Assembly: GCA_943787985.1 (NCBI GenBank)
Contig: CALSOO010000005.1
Span: 124,001 to 188,000, forward strand
Source of the DNA: an uncultured Paracoccaceae bacterium
GTDB lineage: Bacteria > Pseudomonadota > Alphaproteobacteria > Rhodobacterales > Rhodobacteraceae
Length of the DNA stretch: 64,000 bases
Direction of reading: 5' to 3'
The notes beneath the pieces are model-generated. The model saw only the letters and a list, made by a program, of their open reading frames with translations. It searched no databases and had not been told where the DNA came from. The translations under genes and the position numbers were made by a program. Shown here one piece after another: positions 10,303-20,442 of this stretch (positions are counted from its first letter, which is position 1; every line of letters starts with the position of its first letter).

Positions 10303-11512
10303 TGTTGTTCCTCGCGCTTTTCGTTCTTATTGCGGATAAAGACAGTCTACGGATGGCTTCCAACCCGCGTGTCATTTCCGCTTTTGGGGCCACCATAGCG
10401 ACCCGAATATATCCATGCCCCGGGTTCGTCCCGTCGACATCCTGTGCCAAATAGGCTCCGGGCAGCACACGCACGCCCGTCTCTTTCCAAACTTTCAATG
10501 CCGCCGCTTCGCCGTCATCCACGGGCAACCACAAGAAAAAGCCGGCCTCGGGACTGGCGTAACCGGCAACATTACCGAACACGCGGTCCGCCACTGCGTA
10601 TTTCTCGCCGTACAGCGCGCGGTTCTCGATCACATGCGCCTCATCCGCCCAAACAGCCGCTGCGGCCATTTGCAAAGGAAGCGGCAACGGCGCGCCAGCA
10701 TAGGTGCGCAATTGGCGAATTTCGGCCATAGTTTCAGGACCACCCGTCACAAAGCCCGACCGCAATCCCGGCAAATTCGAACGCTTGGAGAGCGAGTGAA
10801 ACGCAACAACCCGTTCAGGGTCCGCGCCAATCTCATGCGCGACTTGCAACGCACCCACTGGTGGCGTGTCGCGGTAAATCTCGGAATAACACTCATCGGC
10901 AAAAATGCGGAAATCGTATTTTTCCGCCAGTGCGATCAGATCCGTCCAATAGGCGCGGTCAGCAACCGCCCCTTGAGGATTTGCAGGTGAGCAGATGTAA
11001 ACGCCAACGCACCGCTGTAAAACGTCTTCGGGTTGGGCGGCGTAATCCGGCAGATGATTGGTTTGCGCAGTCGCGGCCACAAAAACAGGCTCTGCACCCG
11101 ACGAAATACTCGCCAGCATGTAGACCTGATAAAACGGATTGGGCATCAAAACGGTGGGCCGCTGCCCGTTCTTTGTTTCGGGGCATAGGGCCATCGGGGC
11201 GTTGTACAACCCCTCCCGCGTGCCATTCAACGGCATGACATGGACATCCGCGTCCAATTCCAAATCGTAACGACGGTTCGCCCAGTCGGCAAATGCCCTG
11301 CGCAATTCCGGTGCGCCTTCATTCGGAGGGTACCGGTTAAAGCCAGCAGCATTTTGTGAAATCACATCCGACACCCACGCCGGAAACGCGTGCTTTGGCT
11401 CGCCGATGGTCATATGCACGGTTTCGCCGCCTGCAGGTGGTGCATCCAACAGGGCGCGCAAACGCGGGAACGCATAGGCCGGAAGGTTCGAAAACCGCTC
11501 GGGAAACATCAT
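10241..11512 (-). CDS. class I/II PLP-dependent aminotransferase (DapC-like)
   Basis: [20 protein letters not shown]-lysine motif; 3' end overlaps ftsK start by 62 nt (see findings). Confidence 0.88.
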   Translation of the reverse strand: MMFPERFSNLPAYAFPRLRALLDAPPAGGETVHMTIGEPKHAFPAWVSDVISQNAAGFNRYPPNEGAPELRRAFADWANRRYDLELDADVHVMPLNGTREGLYNAPMALCPETKNGQRPTVLMPNPFYQVYMLASISSGAEPVFVAATAQTNHLPDYAAQPEDVLQRCVGVYICSPANPQGAVADRAYWTDLIALAEKYDFRIFADECYSEIYRDTPPVGALQVAHEIGADPERVVAFHSLSKRSNLPGLRSGFVTGGPETMAEIRQLRTYAGAPLPLPLQMAAAAVWADEAHVIENRALYGEKYAVADRVFGNVAGYASPEAGFFLWLPVDDGEAAALKVWKETGVRVLPGAYLAQDVDGTNPGHGYIRVAMVAPKAEMTRGLEAIRRLSLSAIRTKSARNNNGISDTWTRSASGQQHAGSD

Positions 11513-11624
11513 CAAAACTGCCTCAAGGTCGGGATCATTAGCGCCCCGTTTCACATCAAACTACCCAAGCGCTTCGCTTCGTCCAGAAAAACAAAGTGCG
11601 CAAACCCCAATTGTGGCTTTTGAG

Positions 11625-12955
11625 TCAGCCCAGTGCTTGCTCTGCGGCGGCACCGATGCGCAGAAGGTGCTCTTCCATGTCGGGCGCGCATAAAAACATG
11701 ATGCCGCAGCTTGGCACACCTGTTGGCAATGTCAGCCCACACAAACCCAGCATGTTGCCCACACGTGTGTTGCGCAAAGACAGCAAGTTTTCAGTGACGT
11801 AATATTCTTCTTCGGTGTTCAAACGCTCCAGATTGGGTGGCAAAATCGCCGAAGTCGGCCCGATCACCGCGTCATAGCCAGCGGTTTTGGCATCGTACAC
11901 CGCGCGCGCCGCCTCCAGCTTGGCCCAACCCGCCACATAGTCCGCAGCACTGTGCCCTGCGCCCAGACGGAACCGGTTCAGGATTTCACCGTACATTGCG
12001 GCAGGGTTCGCTTCGATCACATCTTTCCAAAGGCCGTAAGCCTCTGAAGTGATGAGTAGGCCTGACAAGGTCCAGAGCCTCCTGGACTTCTGGTATATCG
12101 ATGTATTCAACAACGGCACCGCCAGCCTTCAGCCGTTCCACCGCGCTTTCGAAAGCGGCAAGTGGCCCGGCCCGCGTGCCGTCCAGCATCGACGTGCGCA
12201 ACACCGCAAAACTGCGCCCTTTGAGGGACGCGCCGCGCAAATCGGCAACCGTGCTGCCTTCCATCAAGCGCCAACAATTGGGCCGCATCCTCAACGGAAC
12301 GGGTCATCGGGCCGATGGTGTCGAATTTCAAAGCCAGCGGCACGACCCCCTCAAGCGTCAATCGCCCTGCCGTGGTTTTCAGCCCCACCAGATCGTTCCA
12401 AGCCGCAGGAATCCGCACAGATCCCCCCGTATCAGATCCGATGCCCGCCGCCGCAAGGTCGAACGCAACAGACGCAGCCGCCCCCGAAGATGACCCGCCC
12501 GGAACCGCCGCCGCATCGTTCACGCAAGGCGGGGTCGCCGTAGATGGATTGTAGCCAAGCCCCGAGAATGCCAGTTCGCTCATGTGGGTTTTGCCAAGGC
12601 ACACCAGGCCCATGGCCGTCGCGTTGGCCAAAACAACGGCATCCTGATCAGGCACGCGTCCTTTGAGCAACTTTGATCCTGCTTCAGTCCCTGCCCCTGC
12701 CGTATCGAACAGGTCTTTCCAACTGATCGGCACACCATCCAGCAAGGACAGACGTTGCCCGGTTTTGGCACGGGCCGCTGCCGCCTGCGCCTCTGACACC
12801 GCGCGATCACGGGTGGTGCGTGCATAGATACGGTCGCACAAGTCATGCGCCATGATCGCGTCCAGATAGGTTTCGGTCAAGGCGACGGGATCAATCGTAC
12901 CCGCGCCAATTCCGCGCCCCAAATCACTCGCCGTCATCTGCAGCCACTCTTGCAT
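11625..12955 (-). pseudogene. amidase (amidase signature family), broken by two apparent frameshifts
   Basis: PGGSSSGAAASVAFDLAAAGIGSDTGGSVRIPAA signature in frame A; homology continues in two other frames (ORFs 11986..12294 and 11625..12119). Confidence 0.85.
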
Positions 12956-13049
12956 CACGCCACCTCCGCTATGTTTCGCGAAGACGGTAGCGACGTGTGC
13001 GCGCATGGACAATCCAAAACCCAACCCCCATATCAATCCCATGACATAA

Positions 13050-14234
13050 GACACAGATATCGCCATCGTCGGTGGGGGGCTGAACGGACCCATCCTTGCC
13101 ATTGCTCTCGCGCAATCGGGCATCCAGACAACCGTCATCGACGCCCAATCGACGGCCAGTTTGCAAGCCGACGGGTTTGACGGGCGCTCTTATGCGGTGG
13201 CTCTCACGTCGCAACGCTTGCTCAAGCGTTTGGGACTGTGGGACCAGCTGTCCGAACACGCCCAACCCATGCTGGAAATCAAAGTCACGGACGGGCGCGC
13301 AGGCGAAGGGCCGTCGCCGTTCTTCATGCATTTTGACCACGCCGAGATCGAAGAAGGCCCAATGGGCTTCATGGTCCAAGATCGCCATTTGCGCCCTGTT
13401 TTATTGCAAGCCATCGCGGCCAACCCACTGATCACGCACTTGCCTAAAACCCGCGTGATTGCCCAAACGCCCAACGCCGGCGGGATCACGGTCACTTTGG
13501 ATTCAGGTGACCTCATTCAAGCCGCCGCCGTGATCGGGTGCGACGGGCGCAGCAGCGGAACCTGCGAACGCGCAGGCATCAAACGTGTTGGCTGGGGCTA
13601 TGGGCAAACCGCATTGGTCTGCGCTATTGCACACGAAAAGCCACATGGCGGAATCGCACATCAGTTCTTTATGCCTGCCGGACCCTTGGCGATATTGCCA
13701 TTGCCCGGCAACCGCAGTTCCATCGTGTGGAGCGAGACCGAAGCAAACGCCGCCGCATTCAATGCACTGTCGGAGGCCGACTACCTCAACATGTTGCGCC
13801 CGCGCTTTGGCGATTTTCTGGGTGAAATCTCATTGGAAGGGGCGCGGTTCACCTACCCCCTCAACCTAACGATTGCCCAAAATCTGGTCGCCGAGCGGGT
13901 CGCGCTGGTTGGCGATGCAGCGCACGGTGTTCACCCGATTGCAGGCCAAGGATTGAACGCAGGGATGCGCGATATTGCAGCCCTCGCGCAAATTATGACG
14001 CAGGCCAAACAGCGCGGAGAAGACTACGGTTCCATCCAGGTTCTTAAGCGGTACGAGGAATGGCGCCGTTTCGACAATGCCGCGCTGGCATTGGCGACGG
14101 ATACATTTAACAGACTGTTTTCCAACGACAATCCGATCTTGCGGATGGGACGTGATCTGGGGATGGGGATCGTGAATGCCATGACCCGGTTTGCGCCGTG
14201 GCTTCATTCGCGAAGCCGCGGGTCTCACAGGTGA
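13050..14234 (+). CDS. UbiH/UbiF/VisC-family FAD-dependent hydroxylase; in-frame TAA at apparent codon 3
   Basis: DTDIAIVGGGLNGPILAIALAQSG (Rossmann) and RVALVGDAAHGVHPIAGQGLNAGMRD; ORF track starts late at TTG 13161. Confidence 0.85.
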   Translation, partial: DTDIAIVGGGLNGPILAIALAQSGIQTTVIDAQSTASLQADGFDGRSYAVALTSQRLLKRLGLWDQLSEHAQPMLEIKVTDGRAGEGPSPFFMHFDHAEIEEGPMGFMVQDRHLRPVLLQAIAANPLITHLPKTRVIAQTPNAGGITVTLDSGDLIQAAAVIGCDGRSSGTCERAGIKRVGWGYGQTALVCAIAHEKPHGGIAHQFFMPAGPLAILPLPGNRSSIVWSETEANAAAFNALSEADYLNMLRPRFGDFLGEISLEGARFTYPLNLTIAQNLVAERVALVGDAAHGVHPIAGQGLNAGMRDIAALAQIMTQAKQRGEDYGSIQVLKRYEEWRRFDNAALALATDTFNRLFSNDNPILRMGRDLGMGIVNAMTRFAPWLHSRSRGSHR

Positions 14235-14309
14235 ATTGCCTGATCTGATGCGCTAGGTTTCCGCCACGTCGCCCTTGTCTCACCATCTGCCAAACGCCAC
14301 ATCAAGGCG

Positions 14310-14963
14310 ATGACACATACCGCGCCAGACATTTACCCCACCTATTCCCCTGCAGAGCGTTGGGCAGATGGCATCGTGCACGGGGTCGCGATTGTCGGCG
14401 CGCTGCTTGGTACTTTGTATGTGCTTTTCCTGACGTCACTGCCTGAGGTCCACAAATTCGCGATGGTGGTTTACGGAGCCATTATGGTGTTGAGCTTTAC
14501 CGCCTCCGCAGCCTATCACTTTGCCCCGAACGAAGGCATCCGCCCTCTGTTGCGCCGCTTTGATCATGCCGGAATTTTCCTCAAGATCGCCGCCACTTAC
14601 ACGCCGTTGGTCGCCTTGATTGCGACCCCGTTCAGCTACATTATCCTTGGAGTTGTCTGGGCGATCGGCCTTTTCGGAGCCGCGCGCAAATTGTTCTTTT
14701 GGCAGCGCCCCGGTTCGGGGTCGTTTTACCTATACCTCGGCATGGGATGGCTCAGCGTTACACTGGCCAAGCCCGTGTTCACGCACCTGCCCGCACCGAC
14801 GATCTGGTTGGTGGTGATTGGCGGGCTGACCTATTCCGCGGGCACCGTGTTTTACAAAGCGGAACAAATGCGATTTTCCAACGCAATCTGGCACATTTTT
14901 GTGACGGTCGCCTCAGGGTGCTTTTTCGCTGGAATACTCTATGGACAGACGACGCTGCTGTAA
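14310..14963 (+). CDS. hemolysin III family (YqfA/PAQR-like) membrane protein
   Basis: SFTASAAYHFAP..., FDHAGIFLKIAATYTPL motifs. Confidence 0.88.
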   Translation: MTHTAPDIYPTYSPAERWADGIVHGVAIVGALLGTLYVLFLTSLPEVHKFAMVVYGAIMVLSFTASAAYHFAPNEGIRPLLRRFDHAGIFLKIAATYTPLVALIATPFSYIILGVVWAIGLFGAARKLFFWQRPGSGSFYLYLGMGWLSVTLAKPVFTHLPAPTIWLVVIGGLTYSAGTVFYKAEQMRFSNAIWHIFVTVASGCFFAGILYGQTTLL

Positions 14964-14967
14964 CGGT

Positions 14968-15147
14968 TCAGTCGTCCAGAACGCGGGCTTCGTCCACCAA
15001 CATCACCGGAATGCCATTGCGGATCGGATAGGCCAAGCCAGCCCCTTTCGAGATCAGCTCTTGAGCCGCGCTGTCATAACCCAGGGTCTCATGCGTGCGG
15101 GGGCAAATCAAAGCCTCAAGCATCTGGCGATCCGTTTGGGTGGTCAT
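14968..15147 (-). CDS. Trm112 family protein (59 aa)
   Basis: Hand-translated below ORF-track cutoff: [59 protein letters not shown]. Confidence 0.85.
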   Translation of the reverse strand: MTTQTDRQMLEALICPRTHETLGYDSAAQELISKGAGLAYPIRNGIPVMLVDEARVLDD

Positions 15148-15788
15148 TGCATCATCTCTCCGTCCGGGCCGCTGAGCAGGTTGAATTCAATCAGGGTTAA
15201 CAATGTTTCGCGGCGGGTGCTTAGGGAGGGCGCCTCAAGCAAGGCTTGTTTGTCCTCTGGATCGAAATCCAACATCATGGACAGCGAATTGATAAGCAGT
15301 TCATCGTCCGCATCCTTCAGGGTCTCCCAATCGGCAGACAGCCCTTGGGCGGTGAAGTATTTTGACAGCTTGTTCAGGAACGGTTCACGGTCAAACACCA
15401 CGTCCTCTTCGGTGTCCCCAAGGTCGCGGTCAAAGCCGTCCCAGTTGACCTCGCATTTGCGATAGGGCGAGAACCCTTCGACTTCTTTGACAACGCGGAA
15501 CCGTGACATGCCACCAAGCGTGATCAAATACCGGTTGTCCTCTGTCTCGGAGAACTGCGTGATGCGGCCAGCGCATCCAATGGTGTGCAACCCTGTGCCT
15601 TCGCGGCCCGGAACCTCATTGGGTTGGACCATGCCAATCAACCGCTCCGGCGTTTTGAGCGCATCATCGAACATTTGCAGATAGCGCGGCTCAAACAAAT
15701 GCAGCGGCAGGCGCGAACGCGGCAGCAGCAACGCCCCCGGCAAAGGGAACACCGGGATCACATCGGGAAGGTTGGACAATTTTCTCAT
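15144..15788 (-). CDS. LON peptidase substrate-binding domain protein
   Basis: [31 protein letters not shown]. Confidence 0.9.
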   Translation of the reverse strand: MRKLSNLPDVIPVFPLPGALLLPRSRLPLHLFEPRYLQMFDDALKTPERLIGMVQPNEVPGREGTGLHTIGCAGRITQFSETEDNRYLITLGGMSRFRVVKEVEGFSPYRKCEVNWDGFDRDLGDTEEDVVFDREPFLNKLSKYFTAQGLSADWETLKDADDELLINSLSMMLDFDPEDKQALLEAPSLSTRRETLLTLIEFNLLSGPDGEMMQ

Positions 15789-15815
15789 GTAACTGCAAGT
15801 AGCGCGAATGAAGGG

Positions 15816-16733
15816 TCAGGCAAATATCATTGAGCTCAACTTGCGCCGCCCGTTCAACGCCACAGGATCCTCTGGTTTTAGCGCGTCGAAAATGGTGAAC
15901 AATTGAGCCTTGGCAGCGCCATCGTTCCATTCGCGATCTTTGCGGAATATCGTCAACAAATGATCAACAGCGCCCTCACCATCACCGGCGGCATACATCG
16001 CCTGCGCCAGATCAAAGCGCGCTTGGTGATCATTTTCATCCGCAGCCACTGCCGCTTCCAAATCCGCCAATGGCCCCGCGTCGGCCGCTTGCTTGGCAAG
16101 TTCCAACTGCGCGGCTGCGGCGTCCAACTCAGGAGCTTTCGAAATTTCTGCAGGCGCACCGTTCAAAATTGCTTCTGCTTGCTCAAGGTCATCAAGCGCA
16201 ATATGCGCGCGCACCAATCCACCATAGGCCGCAGCGTGGTTCGGATCTTCGCCCAGGATCGCAGCAAAAGTTTGCGCCGCATCCTCTGCCGCGCCCTCGC
16301 CCAGCATCTCCTCAGCCGCTTCAACCGCTGCGTTCAGATCATCCGCAGGGGAGGTTCCGCCGCCCGCTTGAATGGCACGTTCTACAAAAGCGTTGATTTC
16401 GGACTGTGGCACCGCGCCCTGAAACCCGTCGATTGGCTGCCCTTTGTAAAAGGCATAGACCGTGGGAATGGACTGGACCTGCAACTGACCGGCGATCATC
16501 TGCGCCTCATCCACGTTGACCTTGGCCATCTTGACCGCACCTTTGGCGGCGGTGACGGCCGCTTCCAATTGAGGCCCAAGGGTTTTGCACGGGCCGCACC
16601 ACGGCGCCCAGAAATCTACGATCACGGGAACGTCCTGTGACGCCTCGACCACGTCTTGCATAAACGTCGCCTCGGACACATCTTTGATCAGATCCGCGTC
16701 CGCAGGTCCGGCCTGCCCAATCAAGTCCATCAT
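15816..16733 (-). CDS. thioredoxin-fold protein with TPR region (CnoX/YbbN-like)
   Basis: VDFWAPWCGPCKTLGP plus C-terminal tetratricopeptide-type repeats. Confidence 0.9.
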   Translation of the reverse strand: MMDLIGQAGPADADLIKDVSEATFMQDVVEASQDVPVIVDFWAPWCGPCKTLGPQLEAAVTAAKGAVKMAKVNVDEAQMIAGQLQVQSIPTVYAFYKGQPIDGFQGAVPQSEINAFVERAIQAGGGTSPADDLNAAVEAAEEMLGEGAAEDAAQTFAAILGEDPNHAAAYGGLVRAHIALDDLEQAEAILNGAPAEISKAPELDAAAAQLELAKQAADAGPLADLEAAVAADENDHQARFDLAQAMYAAGDGEGAVDHLLTIFRKDREWNDGAAKAQLFTIFDALKPEDPVALNGRRKLSSMIFA

Positions 16734-16824
16734 GTCGTTCTCTCCTTGGTGTTTGGCTTTATATGAAACCTATGGGCGCAGAAACCAAGGGGCCAAACCC
16801 CACCAAGTGACATAGCACGCAAAT

Positions 16825-17613
16825 TTACAGGTCAAAACTGGCGAAAACGGGGGCGTGGTCGGAGGGTTTCTCCCAGCCCCGGGCATCGCGGTAGACACGG
16901 CTGGAGTGTGCCGCCGCTTTGATGTCGCCCGTCGCCCAAACGTGATCCAAGCGGCGCCCCTTGTCCGCGGTGTCCCAATCCTTGGCGCGGTAAGACCACC
17001 ACGAGTACAACAACCCGTCCGGAATATCGGCGCGGGTCACGTCATGCCAGTCACCTGACTCCATGACCTCGTTGAAATGGGCGACTTCGACGGGCGTGTG
17101 GCTCACGACTTTCAACAGCTTTTTGTGATCCCATACGTCGTCTTCGCGGGGGGCAATGTTCAGATCACCCACCAGTATGGATTTCTTGGGCAAATCAGCA
17201 CGAAATGCGTCGCGCATGTCGGTCAGGTAATCCAGTTTTTGACCGAATTTCTCATTCACCTCGCGATCGGCGACATCGCCACCAGCAGGGACATAAAAGT
17301 TGTGGATCGTGACACCGTTTTCCAGACGCCCTGCAATGTGGCGGGCATGGCCCAGCCCTGCGTGATCTTCGGCACCCGCTTCGACCATCGGCAGTTTGGA
17401 CAGGATTGCAACGCCGTTGTAGCCCTTCTGGCCACGCGCGACCATGTGGGTGTAGCCAAGGGCTGCAAACCCGTCCATCGGGATCTTGTCGACAGGGCTT
17501 TTGCACTCTTGCAGGCACAAAACGTCTGGCGCTTGTTCCTCGAGCAGCTTCAACACAATCGGCTCGCGCAGACGCACAGAGTTGATGTTCCACGTGGCAA
17601 GGGTAAAGGGCAT
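16825..17613 (-). CDS. xth: exodeoxyribonuclease III
   Basis: TLATWNINSVRLR, LCLQECK, GDLNIAPREDDVWD, SDHAPVFASFDL. Confidence 0.93.
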   Translation of the reverse strand: MPFTLATWNINSVRLREPIVLKLLEEQAPDVLCLQECKSPVDKIPMDGFAALGYTHMVARGQKGYNGVAILSKLPMVEAGAEDHAGLGHARHIAGRLENGVTIHNFYVPAGGDVADREVNEKFGQKLDYLTDMRDAFRADLPKKSILVGDLNIAPREDDVWDHKKLLKVVSHTPVEVAHFNEVMESGDWHDVTRADIPDGLLYSWWSYRAKDWDTADKGRRLDHVWATGDIKAAAHSSRVYRDARGWEKPSDHAPVFASFDL

Positions 17614-17714
17614 AGGGTGTCTCCAGACTAAGGCCACGTCAACCTACGCCCGCCAGCAAAAAGACGCCATGGCAATTCATGCCACAACGCCTGTGTTGTG
17701 CAATTGAGGGCAGG

Positions 17715-18689
17715 TTAAATGCCGTTGGGGGCAATCAGAACCTTGCCTTTGCGCGCACCGGCCCATGAATAGCGCGCAGCCTCCCCGATTTCATCCAAGG
17801 TGAAAACCTTGTCGATGGGGGCATGCAATTCGCCTTTGGCCACAGCGGCCGTAAGGGCCGCATAGGTCGCCATACGCTCTTCGCGGGTGGCTTTTTCAAA
17901 CCACAGGACCAACCAAAAGCCGCGCACGACAATGTCGTTGAAAATCAACGCGGCCGCGCCCAAGGCCGAGGGCTCGTTGGACATCCCACCGTAGTTGACC
18001 AAGGTTCCACCACGCTCAAGCGTATCGCCCAAGCGACCCGCCGTCGCGCCGGCGACCGCATCAATCGCAAGCTTCATCTTGGCGCCGGTCGCCGCTTTGA
18101 CGTCTTTCGCCAAATCAGGGCCATCGACCAACACCACATCACCACCAAGGGCTTTGACATCCTCAACAGCGCTGTCGCGGCGCACCACATTGACCACATT
18201 GACGCCGCGCGCTTTGGCCAGTTGCACGACATACCCCCCCACAGCAGAGTTGGCGGCAGACTGGATAATCCAGTCACCCGGTTGCAGATCAACATATTCG
18301 GTCAACAGCAATTGCGCCGTCGCCGGGTTCACCATCATCATGCACAGTTGATCAACGTCACCTTCGGGCATCGGAACCAGCTGGCGAATGCCGGCCACAA
18401 CCTCGGTGACCCATGTGCCCACACCAGCAGGAAGCAAAACCAACTGACCAACGTTGATGCCTGTGCCGTTCACTTCGACAACGCGCCCGATCCCTTCATT
18501 GCCCGCAGTCGCCGGCAAAGGGGGGCGGACACCGTAGTTTCCTGCCACCTGAATAAGGTCACTGGGGTTGATCGGGGCACGCAACACTTCGACGCGGGCC
18601 TCACCCTCTTGCAACGGCTGGCTTTCGACCTCGATGACTTTCAGAACCTCAACCGGATTTCCGAATTCTTCGTAGACGACCTTTTTCAT
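17715..18689 (-). CDS. zinc-binding dehydrogenase / MDR-family 2-enoyl reductase
   Basis: INPSDLIQVAGNYGVRPPLPATAGNEGIGRVVEV and VGGYVVQLAKARG. Confidence 0.87.
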   Translation of the reverse strand: MKKVVYEEFGNPVEVLKVIEVESQPLQEGEARVEVLRAPINPSDLIQVAGNYGVRPPLPATAGNEGIGRVVEVNGTGINVGQLVLLPAGVGTWVTEVVAGIRQLVPMPEGDVDQLCMMMVNPATAQLLLTEYVDLQPGDWIIQSAANSAVGGYVVQLAKARGVNVVNVVRRDSAVEDVKALGGDVVLVDGPDLAKDVKAATGAKMKLAIDAVAGATAGRLGDTLERGGTLVNYGGMSNEPSALGAAALIFNDIVVRGFWLVLWFEKATREERMATYAALTAAVAKGELHAPIDKVFTLDEIGEAARYSWAGARKGKVLIAPNGI

Positions 18690-18781
18690 GACTGCGTTCC
18701 TTGTGATGCTTTGCGCGCATCATGCGCAGGTCAACGCGGCAGCGCACGGCAAACGCAGCGTCACACAGGATCGGAAAATGG

Positions 18782-19375
18782 TTACGAAAGCTTGGCGTCA
18801 ATCCACGCAATCGCGCTGCGCAAAGCCTCACGGTTTTTGACGGGGAGCGAGGGATCTGCGCGCTCCAGTACCATTCGGAAATCGTCGCGCGCATGGGCGT
18901 AATGGGCATCAGGCGTAACACCACTGCGGGCAAGCTCGACATAGGCCAAACCCCGAAAAACGCGCGCATCTGCAATAGGGTCATCCCCGCGCAGGATAAT
19001 CGCCTGGGACAAGTCCTCGATTGCGGTGACGGGGTCGGCGCGGTGTTCGAGGGCGATGCGGCCGCGATGGTACCACGCCATGGGCAAATCACCCTGCATC
19101 GCCAACACGTGGGTAAATACGTCAAATGCAGAACCATATTCCCCGGCCTGATTGAGCAACAAAGCTTTATAATAAGCCGGAAGAGGGGCAGCAGGATCAT
19201 AAACCTGCCAACTCTCGCAGGCGGCGATGCGCGCAGAAAGGGCATCACCGTTTGCGCCTGTCAAACAGACCTTTTGGGCCTGAACGGCAGTCGTCTGCGT
19301 GCTGACAGGATGAAGGGAAGGGGACGCCGAAACAACGGAAAGAGCTGTTAAAACCGAAAAACCAAAATGTGCCAT
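18782..19375 (-). CDS. TPR-repeat protein with signal peptide
   Basis: MAHFGFSVLTALSVVSAS leader; helical repeats AWYHRGRIALEHRADPVTAIEDLSQAI. Confidence 0.7.
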   Translation of the reverse strand: MAHFGFSVLTALSVVSASPSLHPVSTQTTAVQAQKVCLTGANGDALSARIAACESWQVYDPAAPLPAYYKALLLNQAGEYGSAFDVFTHVLAMQGDLPMAWYHRGRIALEHRADPVTAIEDLSQAIILRGDDPIADARVFRGLAYVELARSGVTPDAHYAHARDDFRMVLERADPSLPVKNREALRSAIAWIDAKLS

Positions 19376-19464
19376 GTGGTCAGTTTGAACGGGGAAACGG
19401 GCAAAACCGTGCCGAAACATAGACTATTTCGCACCGCTTTCCGGCTTGCTCCCACGAGCCGGAC

Positions 19465-19490
19465 AAAAAAAGACCGGGCACTAGGCCCGG
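19465..19490 (-). terminator. rho-independent terminator downstream of response regulator
   Basis: Minus strand CCGGGC-CTAG-GCCCGG-type stem followed by T-tract (plus: aaaaaaagaccgggcactaggcccgg). Confidence 0.65.
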
Positions 19491-19597
19491 CCAAGTCCAA
19501 CAGGGAGGTGTACGTCATAACCCGGACGTACGGCGATATTTCGTGTAACAAAGCTACTTAATCTCAGTTAATATTCAATTTACCCAGATCAAGGGCC

Positions 19598-20284
19598 TCA
19601 TGCCATCAATCTGTACCCACCAGATTCGGTCACAAGAAGGCGCGCGTTTGACGGTTCTGGTTCAATTTTTTGACGCAGGCGGTAAATGTGGGTTTCAAGC
19701 GTATGGGTCGTGACCCCCGCATTGTAGCCCCAAACCTCATGCAACAGCACATCACGCGCCACGACCCCATCGGTGGATCGGTATAGAAACTTGAGGATAT
19801 TGGTCTCTTTTTCCGTCAGGCGAATTTTCTTGTCGTCCTCGGTGATCAACATCTTCATCGACGGTTTGAATGTGTATGGCCCCAGCGTGAACACTGCGTC
19901 CTCGGACTGTTCATGCTGACGCAACTGGGCCCGAATTCGCGCCAAAAGAACTGGAAACTTGAACGGTTTGCTCACGTAGTCATTGGCGCCCGCATCCAGC
20001 CCCAAAATCGTATCCGCATCGCTGTCATGACCGGTAAGCATCAAAATCGGGCTTTTCACACCTTGTTTGCGCATCAAACGGCACAATTCGCGCCCGTCAG
20101 TGTCAGGCAGCCCCACATCCAGAATGACCAAATCATACAGGGCCTCTTTGGCGCGGTCCATTGCGTCATGACCATTCGCGGCCTCGAACACGTCAAAGTC
20201 TTCGGTCATAATGAGCTGCTCTGACAATGCCTCGCGCAGATCATCATCATCATCGACCAAAAGGATTTTCTTGAGCTGTGCCAT
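19598..20284 (-). CDS. OmpR-family response regulator
   Basis: KKILLVDDDDDLREAL, LVILDVGLPDTDGRELC, C-terminal winged helix ...LETHIYRLRQKIEPEPSNARLLVTESGGYRL. Confidence 0.93.
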   Translation of the reverse strand: MAQLKKILLVDDDDDLREALSEQLIMTEDFDVFEAANGHDAMDRAKEALYDLVILDVGLPDTDGRELCRLMRKQGVKSPILMLTGHDSDADTILGLDAGANDYVSKPFKFPVLLARIRAQLRQHEQSEDAVFTLGPYTFKPSMKMLITEDDKKIRLTEKETNILKFLYRSTDGVVARDVLLHEVWGYNAGVTTHTLETHIYRLRQKIEPEPSNARLLVTESGGYRLMA

Positions 20285-20442
20285 GAGTCTCTCCGTTGTG
20301 TCTATCATAGATGCGCTCTGACCACGGTCAGGACAAGTTTCGCGCGCACACCTTCACGGCCTCGTGTCAGAATGGGGGGAAATGTTTCAATTCCCCTCAC
20401 TTTGACCTAGATAAACCGCGACAATCGGCCCAAAAGTGTAAC

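Noticed and set aside
17823-18902. 359-aa plus-strand ORF opposite the MDR dehydrogenase
   Set aside because: Shadow ORF; opposite strand encodes a well-recognised enzyme.
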